Shown piece after piece: positions 55,558 through 63,821 of a stretch of DNA of 64,000 nucleotides (positions within the stretch are counted from its first letter, which is position 1; every line of letters starts with the position of its first letter). The notes under the pieces were generated by a model that did not search any database, had not been told where the DNA came from, and was given only the letters and a program-made list of their open reading frames with translations. The DNA is taken from contig NZ_PUAP01000041.1 of assembly GCF_002947535.1 (NCBI RefSeq), forward strand, positions 1 through 64,000. The letters run 5' to 3'. This stretch comes from Enterococcus mundtii (lineage in GTDB: Bacteria; Bacillota; Bacilli; Lactobacillales; Enterococcaceae). The translations under genes were made by a program, and so were the position numbers.

Positions 55558-55941
55558 CTAGCGATCAAGAAGCATAAACGGAAGACTTGCGAGCAATGCG
55601 ATCACTCCACAAATGAGTCCAAACAAAATGACGATCCCTAACTTTTCGATCCGATTTTTGACCTTGTTTCTTTGTTTACGTAGAGGTTCTACTTCTTTGT
55701 TTTCCATGAATGCAACGATTTCTTTGTAGGTTTTGATATTCTCTTGTTTTTTGAGTCCCTCGACTTTTATTGCGCCGTACATGCTGGCGATCCCAAAGAT
55801 CAAGGGAAGAGCTAATCGCCAATTATCAGGTAAAAATAAAGATGGCCCAATTGAAATCAAAGCAAGGAGCATTGATACGAGCATGACTTTATTATATTTG
55901 TTTATTTCCAGAAGTGTCCTATTTTCTTTCATCTTTTCCAC
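55558..55941 (-). CDS. C-terminal membrane part of an XRE regulator cut by TAG
   Basis: A GTG at 55941 opens a 127-aa frame with two hydrophobic segments (about residues 19-55) and two near the end (IVILFGLICGVIALLASLPF). Read upstream in the same frame, codons for DQLVKGD precede it, then TAG 55965-55963, then an HTH domain. By itself it would be a short membrane protein with no known function. Confidence 0.6.
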   Translation of the reverse strand: MEKMKENRTLLEINKYNKVMLVSMLLALISIGPSLFLPDNWRLALPLIFGIASMYGAIKVEGLKKQENIKTYKEIVAFMENKEVEPLRKQRNKVKNRIEKLGIVILFGLICGVIALLASLPFMLLDR

Positions 55942-55965
55942 ATCTCCTTTGACTAATTGATCCTA

Positions 55966-56136
55966 AGAAACGTCAAACAGGACACTCAGTAACAATAAAT
56001 TATGAATATCGGGATAGCTGCGTTCATTCTCCCAGTTTGAAATCGTTTGTCTTGAAACAAATAATTTTTCGGCTAATTCTTCTTGGGATAAAGCTAGCTG
56101 TTTACGATATTTTTTTATTTGATGACTCAAGTCCAT
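55966..56136 (-). CDS. XRE-family HTH domain, 57 aa, ends at an internal TAG
   Basis: ATG 56136 lies behind AAGGAGCGGATACT on the minus strand. The protein begins MDLSHQIKKYRKQLALSQEE and includes FVSRQTISNWENERSYPDI, a textbook Cro/CI helix-turn-helix. It ends SVLFDVS at TAG. Family members normally continue S-L-D-Q-L-x-K-G-D, so the stop replaces a Leu codon. Confidence 0.8.
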
Positions 56137-56403
56137 AGTATCCGCTCCTTCTTATCTCAGTGTGATCGAAGAAATCAAAATCGACGATCAAAGGTTTTTG
56201 TCATTGCCAGATTTAGCATGTAAAAAGTCTTTGACATGCTTTAAAATGCTGTTTTATCTGTATTTATTGGTTATTTATTATGTAAATAGCTGATCATTGG
56301 TTTATTAAAAATCATACGTTTTTTTTGAATGAACTACCGATCCCTTGAATTTATGATATCATACACTTAATCCGGAAAGGAAATTTGGATTGGAGGAATG
56401 GTT

Positions 56404-56832
56404 TTGGAGAAATCAACAAGTGTAGAAAAGAAGAAAGTTTATTTTTTATGTACCGGTAATTCATGCAGAAGTCAGATCGCTGAAGGGTATGGTCATGCAT
56501 ATCTGGAGGATCGATTTGACGTTCGCAGTGCTGGAGTGGAAACACATGGGTTGAATCCACGTGCCGTAAAAGTGATGGCAGAAGATGGCATCGACATCAC
56601 GAGTCAAACGTCAGACTTGATTGACTCAGATTATTTTAATCATGCCGACTTGATCATCACTCTGTGCGGAGATGCGTTGGATAAATGTCCAGTGATTCCT
56701 GCTCATATTCGTCATGAACATTGGGATTTAGAAGATCCAGCAAAAGCTACTGGGACAGAAGAAGAAATTATTGCTGAATTTAGAAAAACTCGCGAAATCA
56801 TCAAAGATAAAATCAAGAATATCGCTAACTAA
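56404..56832 (+). CDS. arsC: Arsenate reductase (thioredoxin-type)
   Basis: This LMW-phosphatase-fold enzyme reduces arsenate with a three-cysteine relay. The loop is [15 protein letters not shown] (CX5R), and the relay cysteines are in [22 protein letters not shown] follows. ATG 56398 touches the GGAGGA site; TTG 56404 gives proper spacing and 142 aa. No other ars genes are present nearby. Confidence 0.9.
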   Translation: MEKSTSVEKKKVYFLCTGNSCRSQIAEGYGHAYLEDRFDVRSAGVETHGLNPRAVKVMAEDGIDITSQTSDLIDSDYFNHADLIITLCGDALDKCPVIPAHIRHEHWDLEDPAKATGTEEEIIAEFRKTREIIKDKIKNIAN

Positions 56833-56922
56833 GCGTAGAAAAATATGTATTGATAATATTGGTCTAAGAAAAATCAAGTGAGCATTGAATGGACGCGATA
56901 GACTAAGTTGTGAGGTGGGAGG

Positions 56923-57783
56923 ATGAAAGAGCTGAACCGGCTGATCGATTATATCGAAGAACGTTTGACAAGTGACATCCAATTAAGCGATGTGGCCAAA
57001 CAATCAGGAATCTCGGAGTATCATTTGAAGCGGACTTTCTCGTTTGTTGCAGGAATCACTTTATCTGAATATATCAAGAATCGGCGACTGGCTTGTGCCA
57101 ATGTAGATCTTGTCAACGGCGCAAGTGCGACAGTGACGGCCTTTGCGTATGGATATCAAACGTTAGAAGGTTTTTCTAGAGCGTTTCGCGACTGGTCAGG
57201 TTATTTGCCTTCAGAGGTAAAAAAATCAGGGGTTTGCAAATCTTATCCTAAACTCACCTTTCACTTAGAAATCAAAGGGGGAAATTCAATGGATTATCGA
57301 ATCGAAGAAAAAGGAACCTTTGCAATTGTCGGTGTATCAAAGCGGGTACCGATCCAATTTGTGGGAGTCAATTCATCAATCGTCGAATTAGCAAAAGCGA
57401 TCACAGAGGAACAAAAAGAGGAAATGCATAGGTTAGGTGATCTTGCACCTAATCAAGTGGTAAATGCCTCTTTTCAATTTGATGAAGGACGCTTGGAAGA
57501 AAAGGGCGCTTTGACGCATATGATCGGTTTCTTGACATCAAAACTCGACGAATGTAAAGGGTTAGAGCAACGAATCATTCCTGGACATACTTGGGCGATT
57601 TTTCCCAATCAAGGAAGTTTTCCAGAAGTCTTACAAACGACGATGGCGAATATTTTTTCAGAGTGGCTACCGAACTCTGGGTACGAGTTGGTCGAGGCAC
57701 CTGAAATCTCATTTACCAAATGGCTTGATCAAGGGGAAGCGTATAGTGAAGTGTGGATCGCTGTCACAAAGCGACATGGGTAA
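56923..57783 (+). CDS. AraC family regulator with GyrI-like effector domain
   Basis: Two HTH units fill residues 1-105 (IQLSDVAKQSGISEYHLKRTF and FAYGYQTLEGFSRAFRDWSG). A GyrI/BmrR-type ligand-binding domain follows (YRIEEKGTFAIVGVSKRVPI to the end). Length 286 aa. ATG 56923 follows GAGGTGGGAGG. Such regulators often respond to drugs or toxic small molecules. Confidence 0.9.
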   Translation: MKELNRLIDYIEERLTSDIQLSDVAKQSGISEYHLKRTFSFVAGITLSEYIKNRRLACANVDLVNGASATVTAFAYGYQTLEGFSRAFRDWSGYLPSEVKKSGVCKSYPKLTFHLEIKGGNSMDYRIEEKGTFAIVGVSKRVPIQFVGVNSSIVELAKAITEEQKEEMHRLGDLAPNQVVNASFQFDEGRLEEKGALTHMIGFLTSKLDECKGLEQRIIPGHTWAIFPNQGSFPEVLQTTMANIFSEWLPNSGYELVEAPEISFTKWLDQGEAYSEVWIAVTKRHG

Positions 57784-57801
57784 CATTGAAACAAGTCAGT
57801 G

Positions 57802-57858
57802 AAGACGAGTAATATCGAAGAATGAACATTCATTCTAGGATATTGCTCGTCTTTTTTT
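57802..57858 (+). terminator. Terminator of the AraC-type gene
   Basis: GACGAGTAATATC and GATATTGCTCGTC pair, with inner AGAATGA/TCATTCT, then TTTTTTT. Confidence 0.9.
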
Positions 57859-57935
57859 TAGAAATCAGGCATACTAGAATTATAGTTGGATTGGAAACGA
57901 TTTAAAACACATGTATTTTGAATAAGGAGAAGAAT

Positions 57936-58499
57936 ATGAGACCAAAGTCAAAAGAGGAATTATTGATACTCGCAGCTGAAAATTATGAGAAGTTAAAGCA
58001 GTTGATCGACTCAATACCTGAGGAACAAAGAGAAGCGACATTTGATTTTGAGGAAGTATTTCTTGAAAAGAAAAAAGAAGCACATTGGCGAAGGGATCAA
58101 ACGATCAAAGACGTGTTGATCCATTTATACGAGTGGCATTGTTTGCTATTAAAGTGGGTGACTGATAATCAAATGGGAGAAGCGGTGCCTTTTTTGCCGG
58201 AGCCGTATAATTGGCGAACGACAGCTGAGATGAATCGTGCCTTTACAAAAAAACACCAGTCTACTACGTTGCAGCAAGCAACAGACTGGTTAAATGAAAG
58301 TCATGAAGAAGTGATGTTACTGGCGAAAAACTTTGATGACGATCAGCTGTTCCAAAAAAAACAGTATTCTTGGGTAGGGAATACGACGCTTGGCGGTTAT
58401 TTTGTTTCGGCTACATCGAGTCATTATGATTGGGCGATCAAAAAAATCAAGCAAAGTCAAAGGCAGAAGCAAAAACAAAAGGGAACTAATGCGAAATAA
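57936..58499 (+). CDS. ClbS/DfsB family four-helix-bundle protein
   Basis: ATG 57936 follows AAGGAGAAGAAT, giving 187 aa. The DinB/DUF1706-like bundle has DVLIHLYEWHCLLLKWVTD and the late TSSHYDWAIKKIK. ClbS relatives detoxify colibactin-like compounds; DfsB's role differs. Function here unknown. Confidence 0.82.
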   Translation: MRPKSKEELLILAAENYEKLKQLIDSIPEEQREATFDFEEVFLEKKKEAHWRRDQTIKDVLIHLYEWHCLLLKWVTDNQMGEAVPFLPEPYNWRTTAEMNRAFTKKHQSTTLQQATDWLNESHEEVMLLAKNFDDDQLFQKKQYSWVGNTTLGGYFVSATSSHYDWAIKKIKQSQRQKQKQKGTNAK

Positions 58500-58503
58500 G
58501 AAC

Positions 58504-58540
58504 GAAAAAATAGGAATCAATAAGATTCCCATTTTTTCAA
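58504..58540 (+). terminator. Bidirectional terminator between DfsB-like and LysM genes
   Basis: GAAAAAATAGGAATC pairs with GATTCCCATTTTTTC. Confidence 0.85.
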
Positions 58541-58551
58541 AATCGCTCTTT

Positions 58552-59166
58552 TTAGTACCAACCGTTAGCTAACCAGAAAGCTTTTGCAGCATCCCAAGAG
58601 CCATAACGAGAGGCAACATATTGTTCTGCTACTCTTTCTTGATTGGTAGCAGAGTAGTCACCGTTCAAGTAAGAAGAGTCTAATTGATAACGGCCGATAT
58701 AGCGTCCGTTTGTTGCTGTGTAAGAACCGCTAGATTCTTTTTGTGCGATCCATTCTTTGGCATCGCTTGTGCCAGTTGAAACAGCCACTTCAGTAGCAGG
58801 AGCTTGTTCCACAACTGGCGCTTGTTCTACTACAGGAGCTTGTTCAACTACAGGTGTTTCCACAACTGGAGCTGTTTGTTGTACAGGTTCTACAGGCGCT
58901 TGAGTAGCGACAGGAGCAGCTGCTTGCTCACCAGTAGGAATAGTTAGTTCTTGACCTGAAAAGATCAGGTGAATGTTTGAGATTGAGTTCGCTTCGGCAA
59001 TTGTTTGGATCAAGGAGTTGTCACCAACGTATTTTTGAGAAATCGTTGATAAAGTATCACCTGATTGAACAGTGTAGGCTTCGTCTGCGTGTGCAGAAGT
59101 ACCCATAAATAATGCAGCGCCGGCAGCCAAAGTTGTTCCAAAAAGAATTGTTTTAAGTGATTTCAT
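58552..59166 (-). CDS. Secreted LysM protein with Apf-like C-terminal domain
   Basis: Signal peptide residues 1-27 (cleavage after SAHA) are followed by one LysM domain (YTVQSGDTLSTISQKYVGD) at about 30-76. A Val/Glu/Pro/Ala linker with the VVEQAP unit three times (about 108-125) precedes a C-terminal transglycosylase-like domain (IAQKESSGSYTATNGRYIG... ending FWLANGWY). Members include Apf and the enterococcal SalB/SagA-related proteins. It binds peptidoglycan at the cell surface. Upstream TGTNAC repeats suggest WalR control. Confidence 0.85.
   Translation of the reverse strand: MKSLKTILFGTTLAAGAALFMGTSAHADEAYTVQSGDTLSTISQKYVGDNSLIQTIAEANSISNIHLIFSGQELTIPTGEQAAAPVATQAPVEPVQQTAPVVETPVVEQAPVVEQAPVVEQAPATEVAVSTGTSDAKEWIAQKESSGSYTATNGRYIGRYQLDSSYLNGDYSATNQERVAEQYVASRYGSWDAAKAFWLANGWY
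58800..58860 (-). repeat. VVEQAP-encoding repeats in the LysM linker
   Basis: Three direct 18-bp-type repeats encode VVEQAP in the Pro/Val-rich linker. Variation in their number is common in such linkers. Confidence 0.7.
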
Positions 59167-59239
59167 GAAAGATCTCCTTCGTATTTTAAAAAGTTATTTG
59201 ATTAGCTCTTTTCGCTAACGAGTAATACTTTACCATGGG

Positions 59240-59300
59240 ATTATATTTCATAGGTGAAAGATACGTGACAGTTTGTGACAAATGCTCCTTTTTTGTAACA
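59240..59300 (-). promoter_or_regulatory. Promoter of the LysM gene with WalR-like TGTNAC repeats
   Basis: Minus strand: TATAAT at 59245-59240. Three hexamers upstream read TGTCAC (59270-59265), TGTCAC (59280-59275) and TGTTAC (59300-59295), at 10- and 20-bp steps. The known WalR box is two TGTWAH hexamers 11 bp apart, so the match is suggestive and not exact. Confidence 0.45.
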
Positions 59301-59474
59301 ATGATATGTTTAAATAATGTGCGTTTTAATTAGAAAAACATCATAAAAGGATATTCATGCGTTTTTGACATTTGTTTTTTATTAGAAAAATGCAAAACAA
59401 AAAAGTAGAAAATAGACAAAATAAATTTTGATTAGTCGGGAAAAAAGTGAAATTTTTATAAAAATCGATCAAAA

Positions 59475-59483
59475 TGATACAAT
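59475..59483 (+). promoter_or_regulatory. Extended -10 of the universal stress protein gene
   Basis: TGATACAAT: TG-n and TACAAT (59478-59483), 24 bp before the start codon. Confidence 0.45.
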
Positions 59484-59507
59484 AGAAGAAACAAGGAGAT
59501 GGTATGG

Positions 59508-59942
59508 ATGACAAATATGTATGAAAAAATAATGGTGGCAATTGATGGTTCAGAAAAAGCAGAGAAGGCATTTACCGAAGCATTAGAATTAGCTAGAGAC
59601 AATCAATCAGAATTATTGATCGTTTCAATTATCAACAAAATCGAATTGACACACAGTGCGTATGCTTTCTCGAAAATCTATGCGGAAGAAAAGCAAAAAA
59701 CAGAAGTAGAACTACTGAAGAGGATCAATGATGCAAAAGAATTTGGAATCGAAACGATCCATGCAATCGTGGAAACGGGTGATCCAAGAACCTTGATCGC
59801 CACAGTATTACCGAAACAGGAGTCGATTGATTTGATCGTGATGGGGGCGACTGGTAAAGGCTCGATCGAACAAGCTTTGGTAGGATCAACGGCTTCTTAT
59901 GTAGTGACACATGCGCCTTGCAATGTGTTAGTTGTAAAATAG
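59508..59942 (+). CDS. Universal stress protein (UspA family)
   Basis: A 144-aa protein with the family ATP-binding signature at the C-terminus: VMGATGKGSIEQALVGSTASYV (G-x2-G-x9-G-S/T). ATG 59508, nine bases after AAGGAG, gives MTNMYEKIMVAIDGSE; the ATG at 59499 touches the site. Confidence 0.9.
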   Translation: MTNMYEKIMVAIDGSEKAEKAFTEALELARDNQSELLIVSIINKIELTHSAYAFSKIYAEEKQKTEVELLKRINDAKEFGIETIHAIVETGDPRTLIATVLPKQESIDLIVMGATGKGSIEQALVGSTASYVVTHAPCNVLVVK

Positions 59943-59954
59943 ACTACGATTCTC

Positions 59955-59994
59955 GAAAAGCTGCGTTGTTTATTTTCAACGTGGCTTTTTGATC
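59955..59994 (+). terminator. Terminator of the usp gene
   Basis: AAAAGCTGCGTTG pairs with CAACGTGGCTTTTT. Confidence 0.88.
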
Positions 59995-60014
59995 GTAAAG
60001 AGTTGTAGTGCTAA

Positions 60015-60269
60015 CTATGGATGTTTATAGAGATAATAGATCCATAAAATCAATATCGTTAATGAGATGATCAACCCAAGTTCATGAGAGAGTAATTTGG
60101 GGGTCGATTCCCAATGGCGAAAGGAAAAGATCCTGTAGGAGAAATAAGCGACAGGAAGAAGAGTAACCAAGACGGAAAATTTACGTTTCGTCCATTTTGT
60201 GTAGTAGATTGCTAAAGTTGTCATAAGAAAAAAAGGAACATAAAAAACCAATTGTCCCACAGTGTCCAT
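60015..60269 (-). CDS. Small membrane protein, 84 aa
   Basis: The protein (MDTVGQLVFYVPFFLMTTLA...) has about three hydrophobic segments with basic loops (KWTKRKF). ATG 60269 is preceded by GGAGGCGTATATTGT on the minus strand; the 60317 start has no site. I do not recognise the family. Confidence 0.7.
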   Translation of the reverse strand: MDTVGQLVFYVPFFLMTTLAIYYTKWTKRKFSVLVTLLPVAYFSYRIFSFRHWESTPKLLSHELGLIISLTILILWIYYLYKHP

Positions 60270-60439
60270 ACAATATACGCCTCCAAGAAAAATGAAATAC
60301 CTAATTAAAAATAACACTTTGTATGTACATGCACAAGGGGAGATGTCATAAAATTTCTTGATTTCAACAAAAAAGTTGTTTTTTTGATTCTGAACGTACT
60401 TATTGTTATAATTCTTTTAAAGAAAGGGTGTAATGTTTC

Positions 60440-60703
60440 ATGGACCAAGTTGTTTTAGAAGTTGATCTACATTTAGAAAACGATATCCGTATTTGCTATT
60501 ATATCGTAAGTAATAGTGTGGAACCGCGAGTTTTAATGAATAAAATCGACGGTATTTTATCAAAAACAGATTTCCATCAATTTAATGATGGGGAAGAGAG
60601 TTACTATAGTATTCCAGTGGAAAAGGTAATTTACACGAAAGTGAATGTGCGGAAAGATTTAGATACGAAAGAAATACATGCACCGATATTCACTGATTAT
60701 TGA
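60440..60703 (+). CDS. Hypothetical protein, 87 aa
   Basis: A small, acidic, beta-rich looking protein (MDQVVLEVDLHLENDIRICY...) with no membrane segment. ATG 60440 lies behind AAAGGGTGTAATGTTTC. A 62-aa gene follows after 22 bp, so the two may form an operon. Function unknown. Confidence 0.7.
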   Translation: MDQVVLEVDLHLENDIRICYYIVSNSVEPRVLMNKIDGILSKTDFHQFNDGEESYYSIPVEKVIYTKVNVRKDLDTKEIHAPIFTDY

Positions 60704-60725
60704 AATAAGCTGGAGGCAATCAAAG

Positions 60726-60914
60726 ATGAATCCCTATGAACAAATGATCCAAGAGTTGATGGATGGAAAAATCCAAAAAATAGAGGTCAAACGTGAGGAA
60801 GTCATGGCTTTTCGCGAAGCATGGTTAAAAATTGAGAATCGCAAGTTTATTGTTGGAAAGGCCGAATTGAATGGCAATGTGACGTATCACTATGATCCGA
60901 CAAGATTGTACTAA
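60726..60914 (+). CDS. Hypothetical protein, 62 aa
   Basis: ATG 60726 has CTGGAGGCAATCAAAG upstream. The protein (MNPYEQMIQELMDGKIQKIE...) has an N-terminal helix, an acidic/basic middle and ends with a likely beta hairpin (NVTYHYDPTRLY). No family is recognised. Confidence 0.68.
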   Translation: MNPYEQMIQELMDGKIQKIEVKREEVMAFREAWLKIENRKFIVGKAELNGNVTYHYDPTRLY

Positions 60915-60979
60915 AAGCAGGTTTTGATAGAAGTGTGGCTTTTGTAAATTTCCATGATGTTTTAGAGTCGCCAGAACCT

Positions 60980-61022
60980 TAAAAAGATCCCCGACAATCG
61001 TTGATTGTCGGGGATCTTTTGT
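60980..61022 (+). terminator. Strong terminator after the 62-aa gene
   Basis: AAAAGATCCCCGACAATC and GATTGTCGGGGATCTTTT form a perfect 18-bp stem with a 3-base loop. Confidence 0.93.
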
Positions 61023-61071
61023 TTCTAAATGTGATATTCTGGCTCGAACTACCCTATGAAAAGAGGCTTTT

Positions 61072-61257
61072 TCATTTGAACAGATTTTTTAATTTATCCG
61101 TTATTCCTTGAAAATCGACACCTTGGAGAAATTCTTGGGCTTTTTCTTTGTAAGGACCTAGTTGTTCTTTATGCTCTTCGAAAAATGTTTTGGCTTCAGT
61201 GAAATTGCCACTTTGGACCAGATCTTTGATTTTCTGAAGTATTTCTTCTTTATTCAT
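61072..61257 (-). CDS. Hypothetical protein, 61 aa
   Basis: ATG 61257 follows AGAAAGGATGTGTTTCATT on the minus strand. The sequence (MNKEEILQKIKDLVQSGNFTE...) is helical and charged, with a C-terminal ITDKLKNLFK. It has no recognised domain and its small size makes the call moderate. Confidence 0.65.
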   Translation of the reverse strand: MNKEEILQKIKDLVQSGNFTEAKTFFEEHKEQLGPYKEKAQEFLQGVDFQGITDKLKNLFK

Positions 61258-61416
61258 AATGAAACACATCCTTTCTTTCCTATTATAATAGCAAAAATCT
61301 ATGAAATTTTGTAAAAATAACTTCTGTGCTAAAGTCTGATAAAAAACTCGATCTACAGACGGATGAATGTGATTTTTCTACAGGCTATACTCAAAGAGTA
61401 AAGAGGAGGTAGGAAA

Positions 61417-61788
61417 ATGAAAGTAATCAAAGTATTAGTATGTTTCGTTGTATTCAGTGGCTTGGCGTTATTTGGCTTAAAGTTTTATACGCAAGGTGCT
61501 AGTGGAGAATTGCCAGCAGTTATTGACCAATTGAATCCCTTGGTCACAAAAGGAGAAGTGTATGTCAAAACAAAACAGCCAGATGAAGTCAATTCGTATG
61601 GTACAGCAAAATATATCCAAAAAGCAGTTGATGAAAATGGCAATGAGCGCGAGATAGAGTTTAACGGGTTATCTGTTTTAAAAGAAAACCGTTACTTAAA
61701 ATTAACGAATAAGGGCGCACATGTTGAAACATATGAGGAAGTTGCGAAAGAAGAAGTACCTAAAGAAGCATTAGCTATAATTGGTTGA
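61417..61788 (+). CDS. YxeA family protein (DUF1093)
   Basis: A 123-aa secreted or membrane-anchored protein with an N-terminal hydrophobic segment (VIKVLVCFVVFSGLALFGL). The conserved VYVKTKQPDEVNSYGTAKYIQ and RYLKLTNKG match the YxeA family. ATG 61417 follows AGAGGAGGTAGGAAA. Function unknown. Confidence 0.85.
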   Translation: MKVIKVLVCFVVFSGLALFGLKFYTQGASGELPAVIDQLNPLVTKGEVYVKTKQPDEVNSYGTAKYIQKAVDENGNEREIEFNGLSVLKENRYLKLTNKGAHVETYEEVAKEEVPKEALAIIG

Positions 61789-61821
61789 TTTTATTTTTAT
61801 TATGTAAACTAAATATTGGAA

Positions 61822-61886
61822 TAAAAAAATAAGCCTAAGAATGATCGATTAATGACTTAATCTTTCGTTCTTAGGCTTATTTTAGT
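61822..61886 (+). terminator. Bidirectional terminator between yxeA-like and the TPR-like gene
   Basis: AATAAGCCTAAGAA and TTCTTAGGCTTATT form a long stem; A-run and T-run at the two sides. Confidence 0.88.
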
Positions 61887-62304
61887 TTTTTGTCATACTC
61901 AGTTTCAATTGATCGATCCGCCGTTCGAGTTTTTTGATCAATCCAGTAGGCAAGCCGATGATTTCTGCGGATGCCAAGACAGAAGAAAGCAACTGATACT
62001 CAAGTGCTTCTGCATAGATTTTACGATAAATGGTAGCTAGACGTTCGATATACTCAAAATGAGTATAGCCAGTTTGAATGATCAAAAATTTCAACAAATC
62101 AATAGCTTTCTCGTAGTCTTGCTCAGAATAATAAGCCAATGCTTGTCGATAAAGTTTGATTTCCAGTAAATCGAGGGAAGCAGGGCTGTATCGGTTCGTC
62201 CATTCATTGACTGATACTTTTTTTTGGATATTACCAGCAGTATCACGGACGAAAATGATAGGAATTTCATTTGGATCAGCCTTTTTATGAATAAATCGTT
62301 CCAC
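61882..62304 (-). CDS. Hypothetical helical protein, 140 aa
   Basis: After a basic N-terminus the sequence shows helical pairs (LYRQALAYYSEQDYEKAIDLLKF) that resemble a short TPR-like solenoid. GTG 62304 is preceded by AAGGAGCAAGATGCT on the minus strand. It follows the C39-peptidase gene on the same strand. No function is known. Confidence 0.7.
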   Translation of the reverse strand: MERFIHKKADPNEIPIIFVRDTAGNIQKKVSVNEWTNRYSPASLDLLEIKLYRQALAYYSEQDYEKAIDLLKFLIIQTGYTHFEYIERLATIYRKIYAEALEYQLLSSVLASAEIIGLPTGLIKKLERRIDQLKLSMTKN

Positions 62305-62363
62305 AGCATCTTGCTCCTTCCATGCGTTGTTAGCTTGAGTATAAGCTATTTTTCTAGGAATTA

Positions 62364-63113
62364 CTAGTTCTTTTCTAAAGTAAGCATTTGGCCACCCATG
62401 GCAGTAAATACTTGTTCAAAGTCAGCGATCGGTACCGCACGATTTTTTATGCCATAAGGATCGTTTACATAGATCGACTGCTCATCAAATCCGGTCACGA
62501 CACACGCATGGACTAATGGTGTGACTTGTACTTCACCGTTTGTAGTTGTCCAAGTCATGAAATCATTTTCTGTCGGCACTTGAAAATCGATCGTGACAGA
62601 AGCCCAAACAGGTTTTTCTTCTTTTAAAGCAGTTTTGATATCAGTTAAGTTTGCATCCGTTTGCGGTTCGGTATGATAATCGGTTTGCACGATTTCTTGA
62701 GCTAACGTAGCGATTGGCGGAACATAGACACCCATTGCCCAGTCACCACCCCAAATTTCACCAACGAACCCTTCATTTGGATCGCCATGAGTTCCATCAG
62801 CATTGAAAACGGGGACATAATTTAATTGTTCGGCTAATTGATTTTTGGTGGTTTCGTAGCCATAGAAGCGCAGCAACATCGACAAGGCAGTAACTTCACA
62901 GCCATTCTCTAGTGCAGGTTCATCGAATTGGTTCTCAAGAGGTACATCGAGAAGCACTTGTTTTTCTTCGGCTTTGATCGTTTGCTCTACGTTTTCATTC
63001 AACATCGCTTTTTGATCTTCTGTTTGTTTATGTGTAAAGTAAAAGACGCTTGAAAACAATACTAGTGCTGCACCACCTAGCAGTAATCGTTTTTTACTTT
63101 TTTGTTTTGACAT
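62364..63113 (-). CDS. C39-like cysteine peptidase, secreted
   Basis: An N-terminal signal anchor (KRLLLGGAALVLFSSVFYF) is followed by a papain-like C39_2 domain. The catalytic Cys is in ENGCEVTALSMLLRFYGYET, the His in PLVHACVVTGFD, and the Asp/Asn in VNDPYG. ATG 63113 lies behind GGGGGAGTATTTC on the minus strand, giving 249 aa. It may process a surface or bacteriocin peptide; no partner gene is beside it. Confidence 0.85.
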   Translation of the reverse strand: MSKQKSKKRLLLGGAALVLFSSVFYFTHKQTEDQKAMLNENVEQTIKAEEKQVLLDVPLENQFDEPALENGCEVTALSMLLRFYGYETTKNQLAEQLNYVPVFNADGTHGDPNEGFVGEIWGGDWAMGVYVPPIATLAQEIVQTDYHTEPQTDANLTDIKTALKEEKPVWASVTIDFQVPTENDFMTWTTTNGEVQVTPLVHACVVTGFDEQSIYVNDPYGIKNRAVPIADFEQVFTAMGGQMLTLEKN

Positions 63114-63247
63114 GAAATACTCCCCCAGACTGTTTTCTATTATAAGTGATTTTCTAGAAAAAACTATATGAATCTGCACTAATGAACCTAAAAAAAGAAA
63201 AAATCAGTCCAAGAACCTACTTTTTTTACTTGTTTAGCTGTTAAGAT

Positions 63248-63276
63248 TTGTGAAAACGAAAACAGTACGCTATAAT
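63248..63276 (+). promoter_or_regulatory. Promoter of the 65-aa gene
   Basis: TTGTGA (63248-63253), 17-bp spacer, TATAAT (63271-63276). Confidence 0.75.
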
Positions 63277-63383
63277 GCGGATAGATCAAATAAGAGTTTG
63301 ATCAAATCACCACTAACGAAACACACAGATAAAATGAAATGATTTTCTGTGGCAAACTGTTTGAGTAGTTTAGGAGGATTTTG

Positions 63384-63581
63384 ATGACGGAAGAAATGAT
63401 TAATTTAGGAGAACAATATTCATGTAGGCCCATTGGTTTTACCAAATCAGTTGTTGGAGAAGTTGTTTCAAAAATGACGAATTGTGCCGTAGTCAAAGTT
63501 GCCCAATGCGCTATAGAAGATCAAGAATTATTAGAAGAAAAAGCTAGCATGGTAGTAGCTAAATATGATACATTTGAATAA
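63384..63581 (+). CDS. Small protein, DUF2187-like, 65 aa
   Basis: ATG 63384 follows AGGAGGATTTTG, and a strong promoter lies upstream. The pattern SVVGEVVSKMTNCAVVKV resembles the small beta-barrel DUF2187/YkvS proteins. The similarity is by eye, so the family call is weak. Confidence 0.6.
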   Translation: MTEEMINLGEQYSCRPIGFTKSVVGEVVSKMTNCAVVKVAQCAIEDQELLEEKASMVVAKYDTFE

Positions 63582-63589
63582 GAAGATAT

Positions 63590-63630
63590 GGACATGCAAC
63601 ATCGAATGAAAATGTTGCAGGTCCTTTTAA
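63590..63630 (+). terminator. Terminator of the 65-aa gene
   Basis: GACATGCAACAT pairs with ATGTTGCAGGTC (one mismatch), then CTTTTAA. Confidence 0.75.
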
Positions 63631-63821
63631 GGTTATGAACGGAGCGTTTAGCACTAAGGTATAAGAAAGAAAAATCGAAAATGGCTGTTTCATTTTTGAG
63701 TTCTTTGGCTTATGACCGAAGTACTGCTCCTCGAATACCTTTTGTTCAGTTAAAGGGGACAAGATTTACCCCTTGGATTTTCTAGTTCTAAGAGTTGAAA
63801 ATAAAGGTGTGGATCAATAAG

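Larger units (their letters stand above)
55558..56136 (-). pseudogene. XRE regulator with C-terminal membrane domain, one in-frame TAG
   Basis: HTH (residues 1-57), stop, then DQLVKGDVEKMKENR and the membrane part to residue 192, all in one frame. The TAG at 55965-55963 is one base from the TTG Leu codon expected in the FDVSLDQLxKGD linker. Either the gene is broken, or a truncated DNA-binding protein is made. Confidence 0.8.

Noticed and set aside
56216-56240. AGCATGT/ACATGCT inverted repeat upstream of arsC
   Set aside because: It is only a 7-bp perfect repeat with no clear promoter relation, so no operator is claimed.
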